Source: Crenobacter intestini (GTDB lineage: Bacteria; Pseudomonadota; Gammaproteobacteria; Burkholderiales; Chromobacteriaceae). Taken from it: a stretch of DNA of 64,000 bases. The stretch lies in contig NZ_STGJ01000015.1 in NCBI RefSeq assembly GCF_004919095.1, positions 32,756-96,755 on the forward strand. Reading direction: 5' to 3'. Of this stretch, positions 7,981 through 16,478 are shown one piece after another. Position numbers and translations under genes: made by a program. How positions within the stretch are numbered: the stretch's first letter is position 1; every line of letters starts with the position of its first letter. The notes under the pieces were generated by a model. The model was not told where the DNA came from. It made no database searches and saw only the letters and a list, made by a program, of their open reading frames with translations.

Positions 7981-8023
7981 GCTGTCTCCTTTGTGGCTTG
8001 CTCGACCTCTGGCGGGCCGTGAC

Positions 8024-8047
8024 GGCCGGCCACCTGCGTGGCCGGCC
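8024..8047. other. 10-bp hairpin between transporter and luxR
   Basis: GGCCGGCCAC (8024-8033) and GTGGCCGGCC (8038-8047) form a perfect stem with a CTGC loop. No T-run follows on either side, so termination would be weak. It could reduce read-through from the MMPL gene into luxR. Confidence 0.55.
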
Positions 8048-8094
8048 GGACAGACAATTTATGCCATTTGTAAGTCTTGGCGTCAACGTTGGCC

Positions 8095-10491
8095 TCAGGC
8101 CGCCTGCCGGCTTGCCTCCCCTTGCAGGATGCGCTCGCCCTGGCGCTGCCAGACCGACAGGTTCAGCCAGCAGGCGAGCGCCGGCGCCAGCGTGATCGCA
8201 CCCAGCACGTTGACGAAGAACATGAACGCGAGCAGCACGCCCATGTCGGCCTGGAACTTCAGCGAGGAGAACGCCCAGGTGCCGACCGACAGCGCCATGG
8301 TCAGCGCGGTGAACACTGCCGCGGTGCCGCGCTGGCGCAAGGCCTCGTAGTACGCTTCGCGCAGCGGCAGCCCGCGCAATCGCATCTCGTGCTCGATTCG
8401 CTCGAAGAGATAGATGCCGTAGTCGACCCCCACGCCGACACCCAGCGCGATCACCGGCAGCGTCGACACCTTCAGGCCTATCCCGAGGCGTGCCATCAGC
8501 GCATTACACAGGATGGACACCAGCGCGAGCGGCACGATGATGCACAGCACCGCGCGCCACGAGCGGAAGGTCAGCAGGCACAGCAGGGTGATCGCGCCGA
8601 AGATCGCCAGCAGCATGGTCACCTCGGCGTGCTCGACCGCCTCGTTGGTCGCCAGCGCGACGCCGGCGCTGCCGCCGGCCATGCGGAAGGTGACGCCCGG
8701 CGTGTGGTCGGCCGCGATCAAGCGCTTCATCTCGTTGCCGACATGCGCGAGCGTCGCGCCCTTGTGGTCCTGCAGGTAGACCAGCACCTGCATGGCGCCG
8801 CAACCGTCGACGGTCAGCCCCATCTGCGGGTCCATCGCGCGCGCCCCCTGACGCAGGCTGTCGCCGGTCGACGGGATGAACGCCCAGCGCGGGTTGCCTT
8901 CATTCTGACCGGCGATGGTGAACTTGGCGGCCGAGGGCAGGCTGACCACCGACTGCACGCCAGCGACCCCTTTCATGCGGTGTTCGAAGCGGTTGACCGC
9001 CTGCATCAGCGCCGGCGACAGGCACTCGCCGCCCTCGGCACCGGTCTTGCTCTCGACCACTGCGGTCAGCACATCCATCCCGATCGAATAGGTCGACACG
9101 ATGCGGTTGTGGTCCTGGTTGTAGCGCGACTCGGCGCGCAACTCGGGCACCCCGCTGCCGATGTCGCCGACCTCGAGTTTGCGTGACTCCAGCGTGCCCC
9201 AGCCGAGCACCGCCAGCGACGCGACAATCGCGAAGAGTGCCGGCGTAGGCGTCGCAAACGCCGAGATCTTCCACCACAGGGGGTGACGCGCTTCGGCGTC
9301 GCTCGCGGCACGGGCGCCCGCCTCAAGCTTGAGGAAGGACAGCACGATGGGCAGGAACACCTTGTTGGTGAGGATCATCAGCGTCACGCCCAAACAGGCG
9401 GTGATGCCCAGTTCGCGCACGATCTGGATGTCGATCATCATGATGACCATAAAACCCAGCGCGTTGGTCAACAGCGCGACCGCGCCCGGGATGAACAGCT
9501 TGCGAAAGGCGGCGATGGCCGCCTCGCGCGACGTCCGCCCGGCGAGCACCTCCTGCTTCCACGCGTTGGTCATCTGCACCGCGTGCGACACGCCGATCGA
9601 GAAGATCAGGAAGGGCACCAGGATGGACATCGGGTCGATCCCCAGGCCGAACGCCGGCAGCAGGCCGACCAGCCACACCACCGGCAGCAAGGCGACCAAC
9701 AGCGCAACGACGGTCAGCTTGAGCGAGCGGCTGTACCCGAACAGCAGCACCGCGGTGATCGCGAAGGCGATGCCAAAGAACATGAAGACCTGGCCCAATG
9801 CCGCCTGCACGTCGCCGACTACCTTGGCGAAACCGACGATATTGATCTCGATGTCGTCGCTGGAGTACTTGGCGCGGATGTCCTCGAGTTTGCCGGCGAT
9901 CTCGGCGTAATCGACCGGCAAGCCGGTCTCCGGGTTGATTTCCTGCAGGTCGGCCTGCACCAGCGCACCTTTCTGATCGTTGGCGACCAGGCGGCCGATG
10001 GTGCCGGAACGAGCAACGTTGCGCTGCACTACAGCCAGCTCGTCAGGTTGGGCGGAGAAGCGCGCCGGCACCACCACGTCGCTGACAAAGCCCTCCTCGG
10101 TCACCTCGGTGTAGCGTACCGAAGGCGTGAACAGCGACGACACCCGGGTGCGGTTGACCCCGGGGATGAAGAACACTTCGTCGGTCACCCCGCGCAGGGT
10201 GTCCATGAACGGCTTCTGGTAAATGTCGCCGCCGCCCTTCACCCGCACGTTGACAAGGATGCGGTTGGCACCCGAGAACACGTTCGCGTAGTCGGTCAGC
10301 GTCTTCATGTACGGGTGCGACAACGGGATCAGCTTGTTGAAGCCGGGATCGAGCCGCGCCTGGCTCGCACCCCACGCCAGCGCGAGGGTGATCGCAGAGA
10401 ACAGGATCAGCAGGGTGTTGCGGTGGCGGATCAGCCGCTCGGCCACGCCGTCGACGAAACGGCGCAGGCGGCTGTCATGGTTCTGGCTCAT
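8095..10491 (-). CDS. RND/MMPL family inner-membrane transporter
   Basis: 798 aa with two MMPL/SSD-like halves. Each half has one N-terminal membrane helix (LILFSAITLALAWGASQA; LFAIVASLAVLGWGTL), a large periplasmic loop and a cluster of five membrane helices; the second half carries ALGVGVGVDYGIYLFERI. It belongs to the family of lipid, hopanoid and siderophore-type exporters. It starts 2 bases after the YCF48 gene with AGAGGAACAATAAG before the ATG. In similar clusters RND, YCF48, DUF1329 and DUF1302 genes co-occur, which suggests hydrophobic-substrate transport across the envelope (context inference). Confidence 0.88.
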   Translation of the reverse strand: MSQNHDSRLRRFVDGVAERLIRHRNTLLILFSAITLALAWGASQARLDPGFNKLIPLSHPYMKTLTDYANVFSGANRILVNVRVKGGGDIYQKPFMDTLRGVTDEVFFIPGVNRTRVSSLFTPSVRYTEVTEEGFVSDVVVPARFSAQPDELAVVQRNVARSGTIGRLVANDQKGALVQADLQEINPETGLPVDYAEIAGKLEDIRAKYSSDDIEINIVGFAKVVGDVQAALGQVFMFFGIAFAITAVLLFGYSRSLKLTVVALLVALLPVVWLVGLLPAFGLGIDPMSILVPFLIFSIGVSHAVQMTNAWKQEVLAGRTSREAAIAAFRKLFIPGAVALLTNALGFMVIMMIDIQIVRELGITACLGVTLMILTNKVFLPIVLSFLKLEAGARAASDAEARHPLWWKISAFATPTPALFAIVASLAVLGWGTLESRKLEVGDIGSGVPELRAESRYNQDHNRIVSTYSIGMDVLTAVVESKTGAEGGECLSPALMQAVNRFEHRMKGVAGVQSVVSLPSAAKFTIAGQNEGNPRWAFIPSTGDSLRQGARAMDPQMGLTVDGCGAMQVLVYLQDHKGATLAHVGNEMKRLIAADHTPGVTFRMAGGSAGVALATNEAVEHAEVTMLLAIFGAITLLCLLTFRSWRAVLCIIVPLALVSILCNALMARLGIGLKVSTLPVIALGVGVGVDYGIYLFERIEHEMRLRGLPLREAYYEALRQRGTAAVFTALTMALSVGTWAFSSLKFQADMGVLLAFMFFVNVLGAITLAPALACWLNLSVWQRQGERILQGEASRQAA

Positions 10492-10492
10492 C

Positions 10493-11446
10493 TTATTGTT
10501 CCTCTTGCGCGATGCGCTTAAGACCGGTCTCGCCGGCCACCACTAGGGCGCCACCGGACATGGCAACGCCGGTCAGCGCGAGCGGCCCGGTACGCTTGAG
10601 CAGGCGCAGCCCGGCACTGGCTGCGTCCAGCTCGAACACGCTGCCGCCCTGGCCTGCCACGAGCAGGCGGCCGTCGGCCGTGCGGGCGTGACCGAACAGC
10701 GAGACCGGCATCGGTACGGACAGCTTTTGCCAGCTGGCGCCAAAGTCGCGTGTCAGGTAAGCGTTGCCTCGCAGGCCGTAGGCCAGCCAGGTGTCGGCGG
10801 TAAGCCTTGCCACGCCGAACAGCGAGCCGTGGTAGAACGACGCGAGTTTCTGCCAGCTTTTGCCACCGTCGGCGCTCTTGAGCGCCATGCCCTGCTCGCC
10901 GACCAGCATCGCGCGGCCGTCGCTATTGCCTTCTACCCCGTTGACGTGAAAATCCTCGACGCCAATATCACGCTGCTGCCAGGTCTTTCCGCCGTCGCTC
11001 GACGCGAGAAAACGTCCGTAGCTGCCGTAGGCGAACAGGGTGCCTTCCGGCGACGCCCAAACCCCCATCAGCGGCTCGGACACGTCTTTTTCCACGCGTA
11101 GCGTGGTCCAGGACAGGCCGCCGTCGCGCGTCGCCAGCACCCGCCCGTCGCCACCGCTGGCCCAGCCGTGCGCGGCGTCGCGGAAATGCACGTCGGTCAG
11201 CGCGACGTCGAACGGACGGTCGAGCGCGGCACCCTGCCAACTCACCCCGCCGTCGTTGCTGTAGAACACCGAGCCCAGGTCACCGACGGCGACCAGCCGG
11301 TTGCCGGTGGTGGTGAGGTCGTTAATGCGCATGCTGTCGGTGCGCACCTGGGTCGGCGCCTGCTCGGGGTAAGGCCTGGGCGAAAACGCGTACACCGAAG
11401 CGGCAGCGACCGCGGCCGAGACAGCGAGCCCTACGAGCGTACGCAT
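10493..11446 (-). CDS. YCF48/BNR-repeat beta-propeller protein, periplasmic partner of the RND transporter
   Basis: 317 aa with an N-terminal signal or anchor (LVGLAVSAAVAAASVYAF). Repeats of the form SxDGGxTWQ occur at least five times (YSNDGGVSWQG, ATRDGGLSWTT, SSDGGKTWQQ, KSADGGKSWQK, TRDFGASWQK), typical of YCF48/photosystem-II-assembly-like propellers. The start at 11446 has CCGGAG upstream but lies inside a short leader frame with a stronger ribosome site. It forms a unit with the RND transporter downstream and, possibly by read-through, luxR. Confidence 0.83.
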   Translation of the reverse strand: MRTLVGLAVSAAVAAASVYAFSPRPYPEQAPTQVRTDSMRINDLTTTGNRLVAVGDLGSVFYSNDGGVSWQGAALDRPFDVALTDVHFRDAAHGWASGGDGRVLATRDGGLSWTTLRVEKDVSEPLMGVWASPEGTLFAYGSYGRFLASSDGGKTWQQRDIGVEDFHVNGVEGNSDGRAMLVGEQGMALKSADGGKSWQKLASFYHGSLFGVARLTADTWLAYGLRGNAYLTRDFGASWQKLSVPMPVSLFGHARTADGRLLVAGQGGSVFELDAASAGLRLLKRTGPLALTGVAMSGGALVVAGETGLKRIAQEEQ

Positions 11447-11484
11447 GTCGGCTCCGGATACAGGTCGTGGGTCATGGCAGGCAT
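11431..11484 (-). CDS. Candidate 17-residue leader peptide upstream of the YCF48 gene
   Basis: ATG at 11484 follows GAGGAGATCCCG, a better ribosome site than that of the YCF48 start. The frame reads MPAMTHDLYPEPTCVRS and its stop overlaps the first codons of the YCF48 gene in another frame. The distance from the island promoter element to this start (59 bases) matches the other units (54-81) better than the distance to the YCF48 ATG (97). It may be a coupling leader. Confidence 0.42.
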   Translation of the reverse strand: MPAMTHDLYPEPTCVRS

Positions 11485-11517
11485 CGGGATCTCCTCAGGG
11501 TTCTCATTTGTGTTGCA

Positions 11518-11559
11518 AGCATGGCCAGTGCGGCTACCCCCTACATCGTCCAAACAGGT
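11518..11559 (-). promoter_or_regulatory. Island promoter C upstream of leader-YCF48-MMPL
   Basis: Reverse strand: ACCTGTTTGGACGATG, 20 nt, CATGCT (11523-11518). The left half-site is degenerate (ACCT instead of GTCC). It sits just past the terminator of the thiolase unit (11580-11612), where a new promoter is needed. Confidence 0.6.
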
Positions 11560-11579
11560 GAGCCCCTTTGCTGCACCGC

Positions 11580-11612
11580 AAAAGCAAAAGGGCACCCGCC
11601 AGGCGGGTGCCC
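11580..11612 (-). terminator. Intrinsic terminator of the SDR-MaoC-thiolase unit
   Basis: Perfect 11-bp GC stem GGGCACCCGCC/GGCGGGTGCCC with a one-base spacer, followed on the reverse strand by CTTTTGCTTTTG. It lies 22 bases past the thiolase stop. Confidence 0.88.
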
Positions 11613-11634
11613 AGTGCCTAGCCAGTACAACCGG

Positions 11635-12840
11635 CTAGGCTTGCGTCTCGAACAGCGCGGCCGCGCCCATGCCGCCACCGACGCACATCGACACCACCAC
11701 GAAACGCTCGCCACGACGGCGCGCCTCCAGCAATGCGGTACCCACCAGCCGTGCGCCGGACATCCCGAACGGGTGGCCGATGGCGATCGCACCGCCGTTG
11801 ACGTTCAGCCGCGCGTCAGGGATGCCAAGCTGGTCGCGGCAGTGCAGCACCTGACAGGCGAACGCCTCGTTGATTTCCCACAGGCCGACGTCGGACACCT
11901 TGAGGTTGTGCCTGGCCAACAGTTTGGGGATCGCGTAGAGCGGCCCGATCCCCATCTCGTCGGCACGGCAGCCGGCCACCGTCAGCCCCCGGTACACGCC
12001 CAGCGCTTCCAGCCCGCGCTCGCTCGCGGCGTCGCGCGACATCAGCACCGCGGCCGACGCGCCGTCGGACAGCTGCGAGGCGTTGCCGGCGGTGATGAAC
12101 TCGCCCTGAGTAACCCAGCGCCCGCCGGAGAACACCGGTTTCAGGGCGGCCAGGCTCTCGGCGCTGGTGTCGGCGCGCGCACCCTCGTCGCGCGCGAGCG
12201 TCACCCGCTGCTTCTCGGTCGGGTTGCCTTCCTTGTCGAACAGCTGCTTGTCGACGCTGATCGGCACGATCTCTTCATCAAACAGGCCGCGCGCCTGCGC
12301 CGCAGCCAGCCTTTGCTGGCTTTGAAGCGCGTACGCGTCCTGCGCCGCGCGGCTGACGCCGTAACGTTGCGACACCAGCTCGGCAGTCTCGATCATCGGG
12401 ATATACGCGGCCGGGTACGCGGCGATCGCAGCCTGCGACTGCGCGCGGTAGGCGTTCTTGTGCTTGTTCTGCACCAGCGAGATCGACTCGACGCCACCGG
12501 CAACCAGGATGTCCCGCTCGCCGACCATGATGTCCTTGGCGGCGTTGGCGATCGCGATCAAGCCAGACGCGCACATGCGGTCGAGCGCCATGCCCGGCAC
12601 GGTGTCGGGCAAGCCCGCCACATAGGATGCGAGCCGGCCGATGGTGTAACCCTGCGTACCCTGCTGCGCGGCGCAGCCCATGATCACGTCGTCGACCTCG
12701 GCGGGTGCGACGCCGGCGCGTTCGACGGCGGCGCGGATAACGTGGCCGGCGAGCACCGGCGCCTCGGTGTCGTTGAACGCGCCGCGGTAGGCCTTGCCGA
12801 TCGCGGTGCGGGCGGTGGATACGATGACGGCTTCCTGCAT
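11635..12840 (-). CDS. Acetyl-CoA acyltransferase (thiolase)
   Basis: 401 aa, a condensing/degradative thiolase. Acyl-accepting Cys in DRMCASGL (near residue 91), His in [27 protein letters not shown], and the second Cys in SMCVGGGMG. It cleaves a 3-ketoacyl-CoA with CoA in a beta-oxidation cycle. Third gene of SDR-MaoC-thiolase, whose members together supply hydration, oxidation and thiolysis. The start at 12840 follows CAGGAGCAGAAC. All catalytic residues are present, unlike the Cys-less relative at 22437. Confidence 0.92.
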   Translation of the reverse strand: MQEAVIVSTARTAIGKAYRGAFNDTEAPVLAGHVIRAAVERAGVAPAEVDDVIMGCAAQQGTQGYTIGRLASYVAGLPDTVPGMALDRMCASGLIAIANAAKDIMVGERDILVAGGVESISLVQNKHKNAYRAQSQAAIAAYPAAYIPMIETAELVSQRYGVSRAAQDAYALQSQQRLAAAQARGLFDEEIVPISVDKQLFDKEGNPTEKQRVTLARDEGARADTSAESLAALKPVFSGGRWVTQGEFITAGNASQLSDGASAAVLMSRDAASERGLEALGVYRGLTVAGCRADEMGIGPLYAIPKLLARHNLKVSDVGLWEINEAFACQVLHCRDQLGIPDARLNVNGGAIAIGHPFGMSGARLVGTALLEARRRGERFVVVSMCVGGGMGAAALFETQA

Positions 12841-12852
12841 GTTCTGCTCCTG

Positions 12853-13311
12853 CTAGAAAAAGTAACGGCTGATCTTGTCGACGACGCAGGCGGGCTTGTC
12901 CTGTCCGTCGATCTCGATGGTCACGCGCACGGTCGATTGCACGCCGCCGCCCGCCTCCTCGACCTTCAACACCTCGCCGCGGCCGCGCAGGCGCGAACCG
13001 ACCGGCACCGGGGCCGGAAAGCGCACCCGGTCGCAGCCGACGTTAACGCCCATCTTCATGTTGCGGATCTCGATCAGCTGCGGCAAAAAGCAGCTCGCCA
13101 ACGACAGCGTCAGATAGCCGTGCGCGATGGTGGTGCCGAACGGCCCATCCTTGGCGCGTACCGGATCGACGTGGATCCACTGGTGATCCCCGGTCGCCTC
13201 GGCGAACAGGTCGATGCGCTGCTGGGTGACTTCCAGCCACCTGGTCACACCCAGCGGCTGGCCGGTGGCGGCCAGCAGCGCTTCTTTCGAGTCAAACACG
13301 ACGTTCGCCAT
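12853..13311 (-). CDS. MaoC family (R)-specific enoyl-CoA hydratase
   Basis: 152 aa single hot-dog domain. The hydratase-2 motif is complete: ATGDHQWIHVDPVRA (catalytic Asp and His), then GPFGTTIAHGYLTLSL. Closely resembles the nodulation protein N/YdeM-type MaoC group. It hydrates an enoyl-CoA between the dehydrogenase and the SDR/thiolase steps. Its ATG lies 3 bases after the preceding SDR stop. Confidence 0.9.
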   Translation of the reverse strand: MANVVFDSKEALLAATGQPLGVTRWLEVTQQRIDLFAEATGDHQWIHVDPVRAKDGPFGTTIAHGYLTLSLASCFLPQLIEIRNMKMGVNVGCDRVRFPAPVPVGSRLRGRGEVLKVEEAGGGVQSTVRVTIEIDGQDKPACVVDKISRYFF

Positions 13312-13314
13312 GGC

Positions 13315-14100
13315 TCAGGCCCGCTGCGCGCTGACCGACACCACTTCGCCGGTCATGTAGCTCGAGTAGTCGCTGGCGAGGAACATCATCACGTTGGCGA
13401 CCTCCCACGGCTCGGCGCCGCGACCGAACGCTTCCTGCGCGGAGAGCGAGTCGAGCAACGCCTGCGGCGCGGACTTCTTCAAAAAGGCGTGAATTGCGAT
13501 CGACGGTGCCACCGCGTTGATGCGAACGCCGTATTCGGCTGCCTCCAGCGCCGAGCAGCGGGTCAGCGCCATCACGCCGGCCTTGGCCGCCGCGTAATGC
13601 GCCTGCTCCTTCTGCGCGCGCCAGCCGAGTACCGACGCGTTGTTGACGATCACACCATGGCCGCGCGGCTGCATCGCCCGCAGCATCGCGCGCGTCATGC
13701 GGAAGGTGCCGGTCAGCGTGATGTCGAGCACGCGCTGCCAGGTGGCGTCGTCCATGTCGACCACGCGGCAACTGGTGCCCAGCCCCGCGTTGTTGATCAG
13801 CACGTCGACGCCACCAAGCTTCTGCTCGGCGGCGTCGACCAGCGCCTGCACCTGGGTTTCGTCGCTCACGTCGCACAACTGGCCATAGATGGCCGCAAGG
13901 CCGGTCTCGGCCTTCAGCGTCTCGACCGCGTCCTCGAGACGCTTTTCGTGCACGTCAGAGAGCATCAGCGCACGCGCGCCCTCCTCGGCCGCGCGCCGCG
14001 CAGCGGCAAAGCCGATGCCGGCGCCGGCCGCGGCGGTGATCAGGACGGACTTTCCCTTGATAAGGCCGCAGGCGGCCGGATAGTTGGGGGCTGCGTTCAT
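13315..14100 (-). CDS. SDR family oxidoreductase (island SDR 4), likely hydroxyacyl-CoA dehydrogenase
   Basis: 261 aa. The cofactor loop is unusual, TAAAGAGIG instead of TGxxxGIG. INNAGLG, catalytic Ser in NNASVLGW and YAAAK are present, and the C-terminus is YMTGEVVSVSAQRA. I chose the ATG at 14100 (ACGGAGTTTCGTG upstream); the longer open frame runs back through the promoter and terminator region. It is first in the unit with MaoC and thiolase, which argues for oxidation of a 3-hydroxyacyl-CoA. Confidence 0.85.
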   Translation of the reverse strand: MNAAPNYPAACGLIKGKSVLITAAAGAGIGFAAARRAAEEGARALMLSDVHEKRLEDAVETLKAETGLAAIYGQLCDVSDETQVQALVDAAEQKLGGVDVLINNAGLGTSCRVVDMDDATWQRVLDITLTGTFRMTRAMLRAMQPRGHGVIVNNASVLGWRAQKEQAHYAAAKAGVMALTRCSALEAAEYGVRINAVAPSIAIHAFLKKSAPQALLDSLSAQEAFGRGAEPWEVANVMMFLASDYSSYMTGEVVSVSAQRA

Positions 14101-14128
14101 CACGAAACTCCGTTGTTTGGACAGACCC

Positions 14129-14170
14129 ATCCTGCGCCAGGCAGGTGCGCGCGGCATCGTGCAAACGGAC
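14129..14170 (-). promoter_or_regulatory. Island promoter G upstream of SDR4-MaoC-thiolase
   Basis: Reverse strand: GTCCGTTTGCACGATG, 20 nt, CAGGAT (14134-14129). One mismatch in the right half (GCAC for GGAC). Lies directly downstream of the terminator of the preceding unit and 54 bases before the SDR4 start. Confidence 0.6.
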
Positions 14171-14184
14171 CAGCCTCGGCAAGC

Positions 14185-14211
14185 AAAAAGGCCGGGACAA
14201 GCCCGGCCTTT
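14185..14211 (-). terminator. Intrinsic terminator after SDR 5
   Basis: 10-bp stem AAAGGCCGGG/CCCGGCCTTT with an ACAAG loop, followed by TTTTTGC on the reverse strand; 20 bases past the SDR stop at 14231. Confidence 0.85.
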
Positions 14212-14230
14212 GGCGATTGCGCAAACACCT

Positions 14231-15010
14231 TCAAAACGGCCAGACAGACGACTCGGCGCCGCCATCCACCTCGATCACCTTGCCGGTCACCCAGCTGGCG
14301 GCCGGGCTTGCCAGGTAGAGCGCGGCGGCGGCAATGTCCTCGACTGTCCCCAGCCGGGCTAGGGGCGTTCCGGCGATCATCTTGCCGCGCGCGGTCTCGT
14401 CGAGAAACTTCTCCAGCGCGTCGGTCGCGATCGGCCCCGGCGCGATTGCGTTGACACGAATCAGCGGCGCCAGGTCCTGCGCCATCAGCCGGGTGAGCTG
14501 GGTCAGCGCGGCCTTGGCCGCGCCGTATACGGTGAAGTGCTTTTGCGCGTAACGCGCCGCGCCCGAAGTGATGTTGACGATGGCGCCGTGGCCGGCCGCC
14601 TGCATGTGCGGGGCCACCAACGCGGACAAACGGAATGCGCTCGTCACGTTGAAATGCATCGCCGTATCGAACGCGTCGGCCGAAGTCTTGAGCATCTTGT
14701 TCGGCGCGGCGCCGCCCGCGTTGTTGACGAGCAGGGTCAGCTTGCCCATCGCCTCGCGTGTGGTGTCCACCAGGCGCGCGAGTGCCGCCTCGTCGTTGAC
14801 GTCGCAGGTGAGTGCCAGCGCACGCACGCCATGCTCGCGCGCAAGACGCGCGGTCTCCTCGATCTCGTCCGGGCTTCGCGCCGCGCAGACGACGTCGGCA
14901 CCCGCCTCGGCGTACGCCAGCGCGATCGCGCGGCCGATGCCGCGCCCGGCGCCGGTGATGAGCGCGACCTCACCCGAAAGCGAAAAGCGGTCGATCAGTT
15001 TTTGCTGCAT
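14231..15010 (-). CDS. SDR family oxidoreductase (island SDR 5)
   Basis: 259 aa. TGAGRGIG, VNNAGGA, catalytic Ser in NITSGAARY and YGAAK, then IAPGPIATDALEKF and VTGKVIEVDGG. Similar in type to 7-alpha-hydroxysteroid-dehydrogenase-like and FabG-like SDRs. The ATG at 15010 follows AAAGGAGCTCCGAC. It follows DUF1329, but a strong terminator separates them, so expression would depend on read-through or an unseen promoter. No shared promoter element is visible directly upstream. Confidence 0.87.
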   Translation of the reverse strand: MQQKLIDRFSLSGEVALITGAGRGIGRAIALAYAEAGADVVCAARSPDEIEETARLAREHGVRALALTCDVNDEAALARLVDTTREAMGKLTLLVNNAGGAAPNKMLKTSADAFDTAMHFNVTSAFRLSALVAPHMQAAGHGAIVNITSGAARYAQKHFTVYGAAKAALTQLTRLMAQDLAPLIRVNAIAPGPIATDALEKFLDETARGKMIAGTPLARLGTVEDIAAAALYLASPAASWVTGKVIEVDGGAESSVWPF

Positions 15011-15030
15011 GTCGGAGCTCCTTTGGAACG

Positions 15031-15059
15031 AAAGCAAAAGGCCCGGCGTCGCCGGGCCT
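15031..15059 (-). terminator. Intrinsic terminator after DUF1329
   Basis: 9-bp stem AGGCCCGGC/GCCGGGCCT with a 3-base loop, followed by TTTTGCTTTCG on the reverse strand. Confidence 0.82.
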
Positions 15060-15074
15060 GACACTGCGATGTGC

Positions 15075-16448
15075 TTACTTACCGGCTCGGCGCGCGGTGT
15101 CGGCGGTGAAGTCTTCCGGCTTGAGACCGCTGGCGTTCAGCACGTCGGACTTCGGCTGTTCGTTGAGCATACCGTAGGCGACGTAGGAACCCGAGTTGAG
15201 GTCGTGGTAGAAGGTCGTCGAGTTGAACTGCCCGCTGAAGTCCGGCGAGTAGTAGTGGTGCGCGACCGCCGCGCGCCACAGCTTGCCCTGACCGTCGTAC
15301 TGGTCGGAGTACAGGCCGTGCCAGCTATCCTCGTCGAGGTACATCACGCGCTTGGAGTACAGGTGGCGCATGCCGGGCTTGAGCTTGCCCTCAAGCACCC
15401 ACACGCGATGCAACTCGTAACGCATCGGCTCCGTATTCGGGTGCTTGGGCGTCAGCAGGTCCTTGTACTTGAGCTTGGGGCTGGCGACGCGGTAGGCGTT
15501 GTACGGCACGTAGACCTCGCGCTTGCCCAGCAGTTTCCAGTCGTAACGCTCGGGGGAGCCGTTAAACAGGCGGTCCTCGTCGATCACCATGCTGCCGCCG
15601 ACCCCGCTGGTCGGCTGGTCGAAGCCGTAACCCGGCACCTGGCGCACACGGCGGGTACCCGGGTCGTAACGCCACGCCAGACGGTAGTTCTTCGCGAAGT
15701 TGTACGGCTCGTGCGACACGGTGACCCCGCCCTTTTCGCGCTCAGGCAGCAGAGCAGAGGTCATGTAGTAGGAGTACACGCCTTCGCTGGTCTTGCTGCG
15801 CACCTTGGGGTCGTACGCCGGGGTCAGACCGACCGATTTGAGGCGGCCCCAGATGATGCCGTTGCTGGTGACCGTCGCGTTGTCGCGTACGGTGTTCACG
15901 CTGAACGGGCGGTGTGGCAGCAACATGTTCCACAGCGCCTCGGTGCCACTTTTCGGGATCGGGAACGGCACCGCCCCGGTGGTCGCGTCGACCCCCATGC
16001 CGCCGTCGGTCACCTTGGCGCTCTTCGCGTTTTCCAGCGCGGTGTCACACACGTAATCCGGGTAACGGAAGTCGCGGTGGCTGGGGTAGACCGGCATCTT
16101 GTAGCTGTCCGGATACTTTTTCAGCAGAGCCTTCTGGCCATCGCTAAGCCGGGCCGCGTACTGGTCCATATTGGCGGCGGTGATCACGAACAGCGGCTTC
16201 TCGTTCGCGTAGACATCGGAAGCGTGGCTACCGGCGTTCATTTTCCAGCCCGGGTTCGCCTGTGCGCCGACCCACTTGCCGGCGAACGCCGGGATCGAGC
16301 CGTCGGCGTTGCCGGCCTTCTCGGCGCCGACGCAGGTAAGGTCCTTGCCCAGGCGCGCCACTTCGGTAGGGGATGCCGCGGCCATCGCCTGGGTCGCGAA
16401 CAGGGTCAGGGCGCCGGTGACGGCGATACGCATTGCGTGTTGTTTCAT
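15075..16448 (-). CDS. DUF1329 periplasmic protein (LolB-like fold)
   Basis: 457 aa with a cleavable signal peptide (ends TQAMAAAS near residue 25). Full-length DUF1329 (PF07044), a family predicted to carry a LolB/LolA-like lipid-binding half-barrel. Typical stretches are GAEKAGNADGSIPAFAGKW near the N-terminus and RRVRQVPGYGFDQP in the middle. It follows the DUF1302 gene by 30 bases. The two families are regularly paired in hydrophobic-compound degradation loci of Proteobacteria; periplasmic carriage of the substrate is the likely role (inference). Confidence 0.9.
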   Translation of the reverse strand: MKQHAMRIAVTGALTLFATQAMAAASPTEVARLGKDLTCVGAEKAGNADGSIPAFAGKWVGAQANPGWKMNAGSHASDVYANEKPLFVITAANMDQYAARLSDGQKALLKKYPDSYKMPVYPSHRDFRYPDYVCDTALENAKSAKVTDGGMGVDATTGAVPFPIPKSGTEALWNMLLPHRPFSVNTVRDNATVTSNGIIWGRLKSVGLTPAYDPKVRSKTSEGVYSYYMTSALLPEREKGGVTVSHEPYNFAKNYRLAWRYDPGTRRVRQVPGYGFDQPTSGVGGSMVIDEDRLFNGSPERYDWKLLGKREVYVPYNAYRVASPKLKYKDLLTPKHPNTEPMRYELHRVWVLEGKLKPGMRHLYSKRVMYLDEDSWHGLYSDQYDGQGKLWRAAVAHHYYSPDFSGQFNSTTFYHDLNSGSYVAYGMLNEQPKSDVLNASGLKPEDFTADTARRAGK

Positions 16449-16478
16449 GACGGAATTCCTTTGCTTGTCAGGTCAAGG

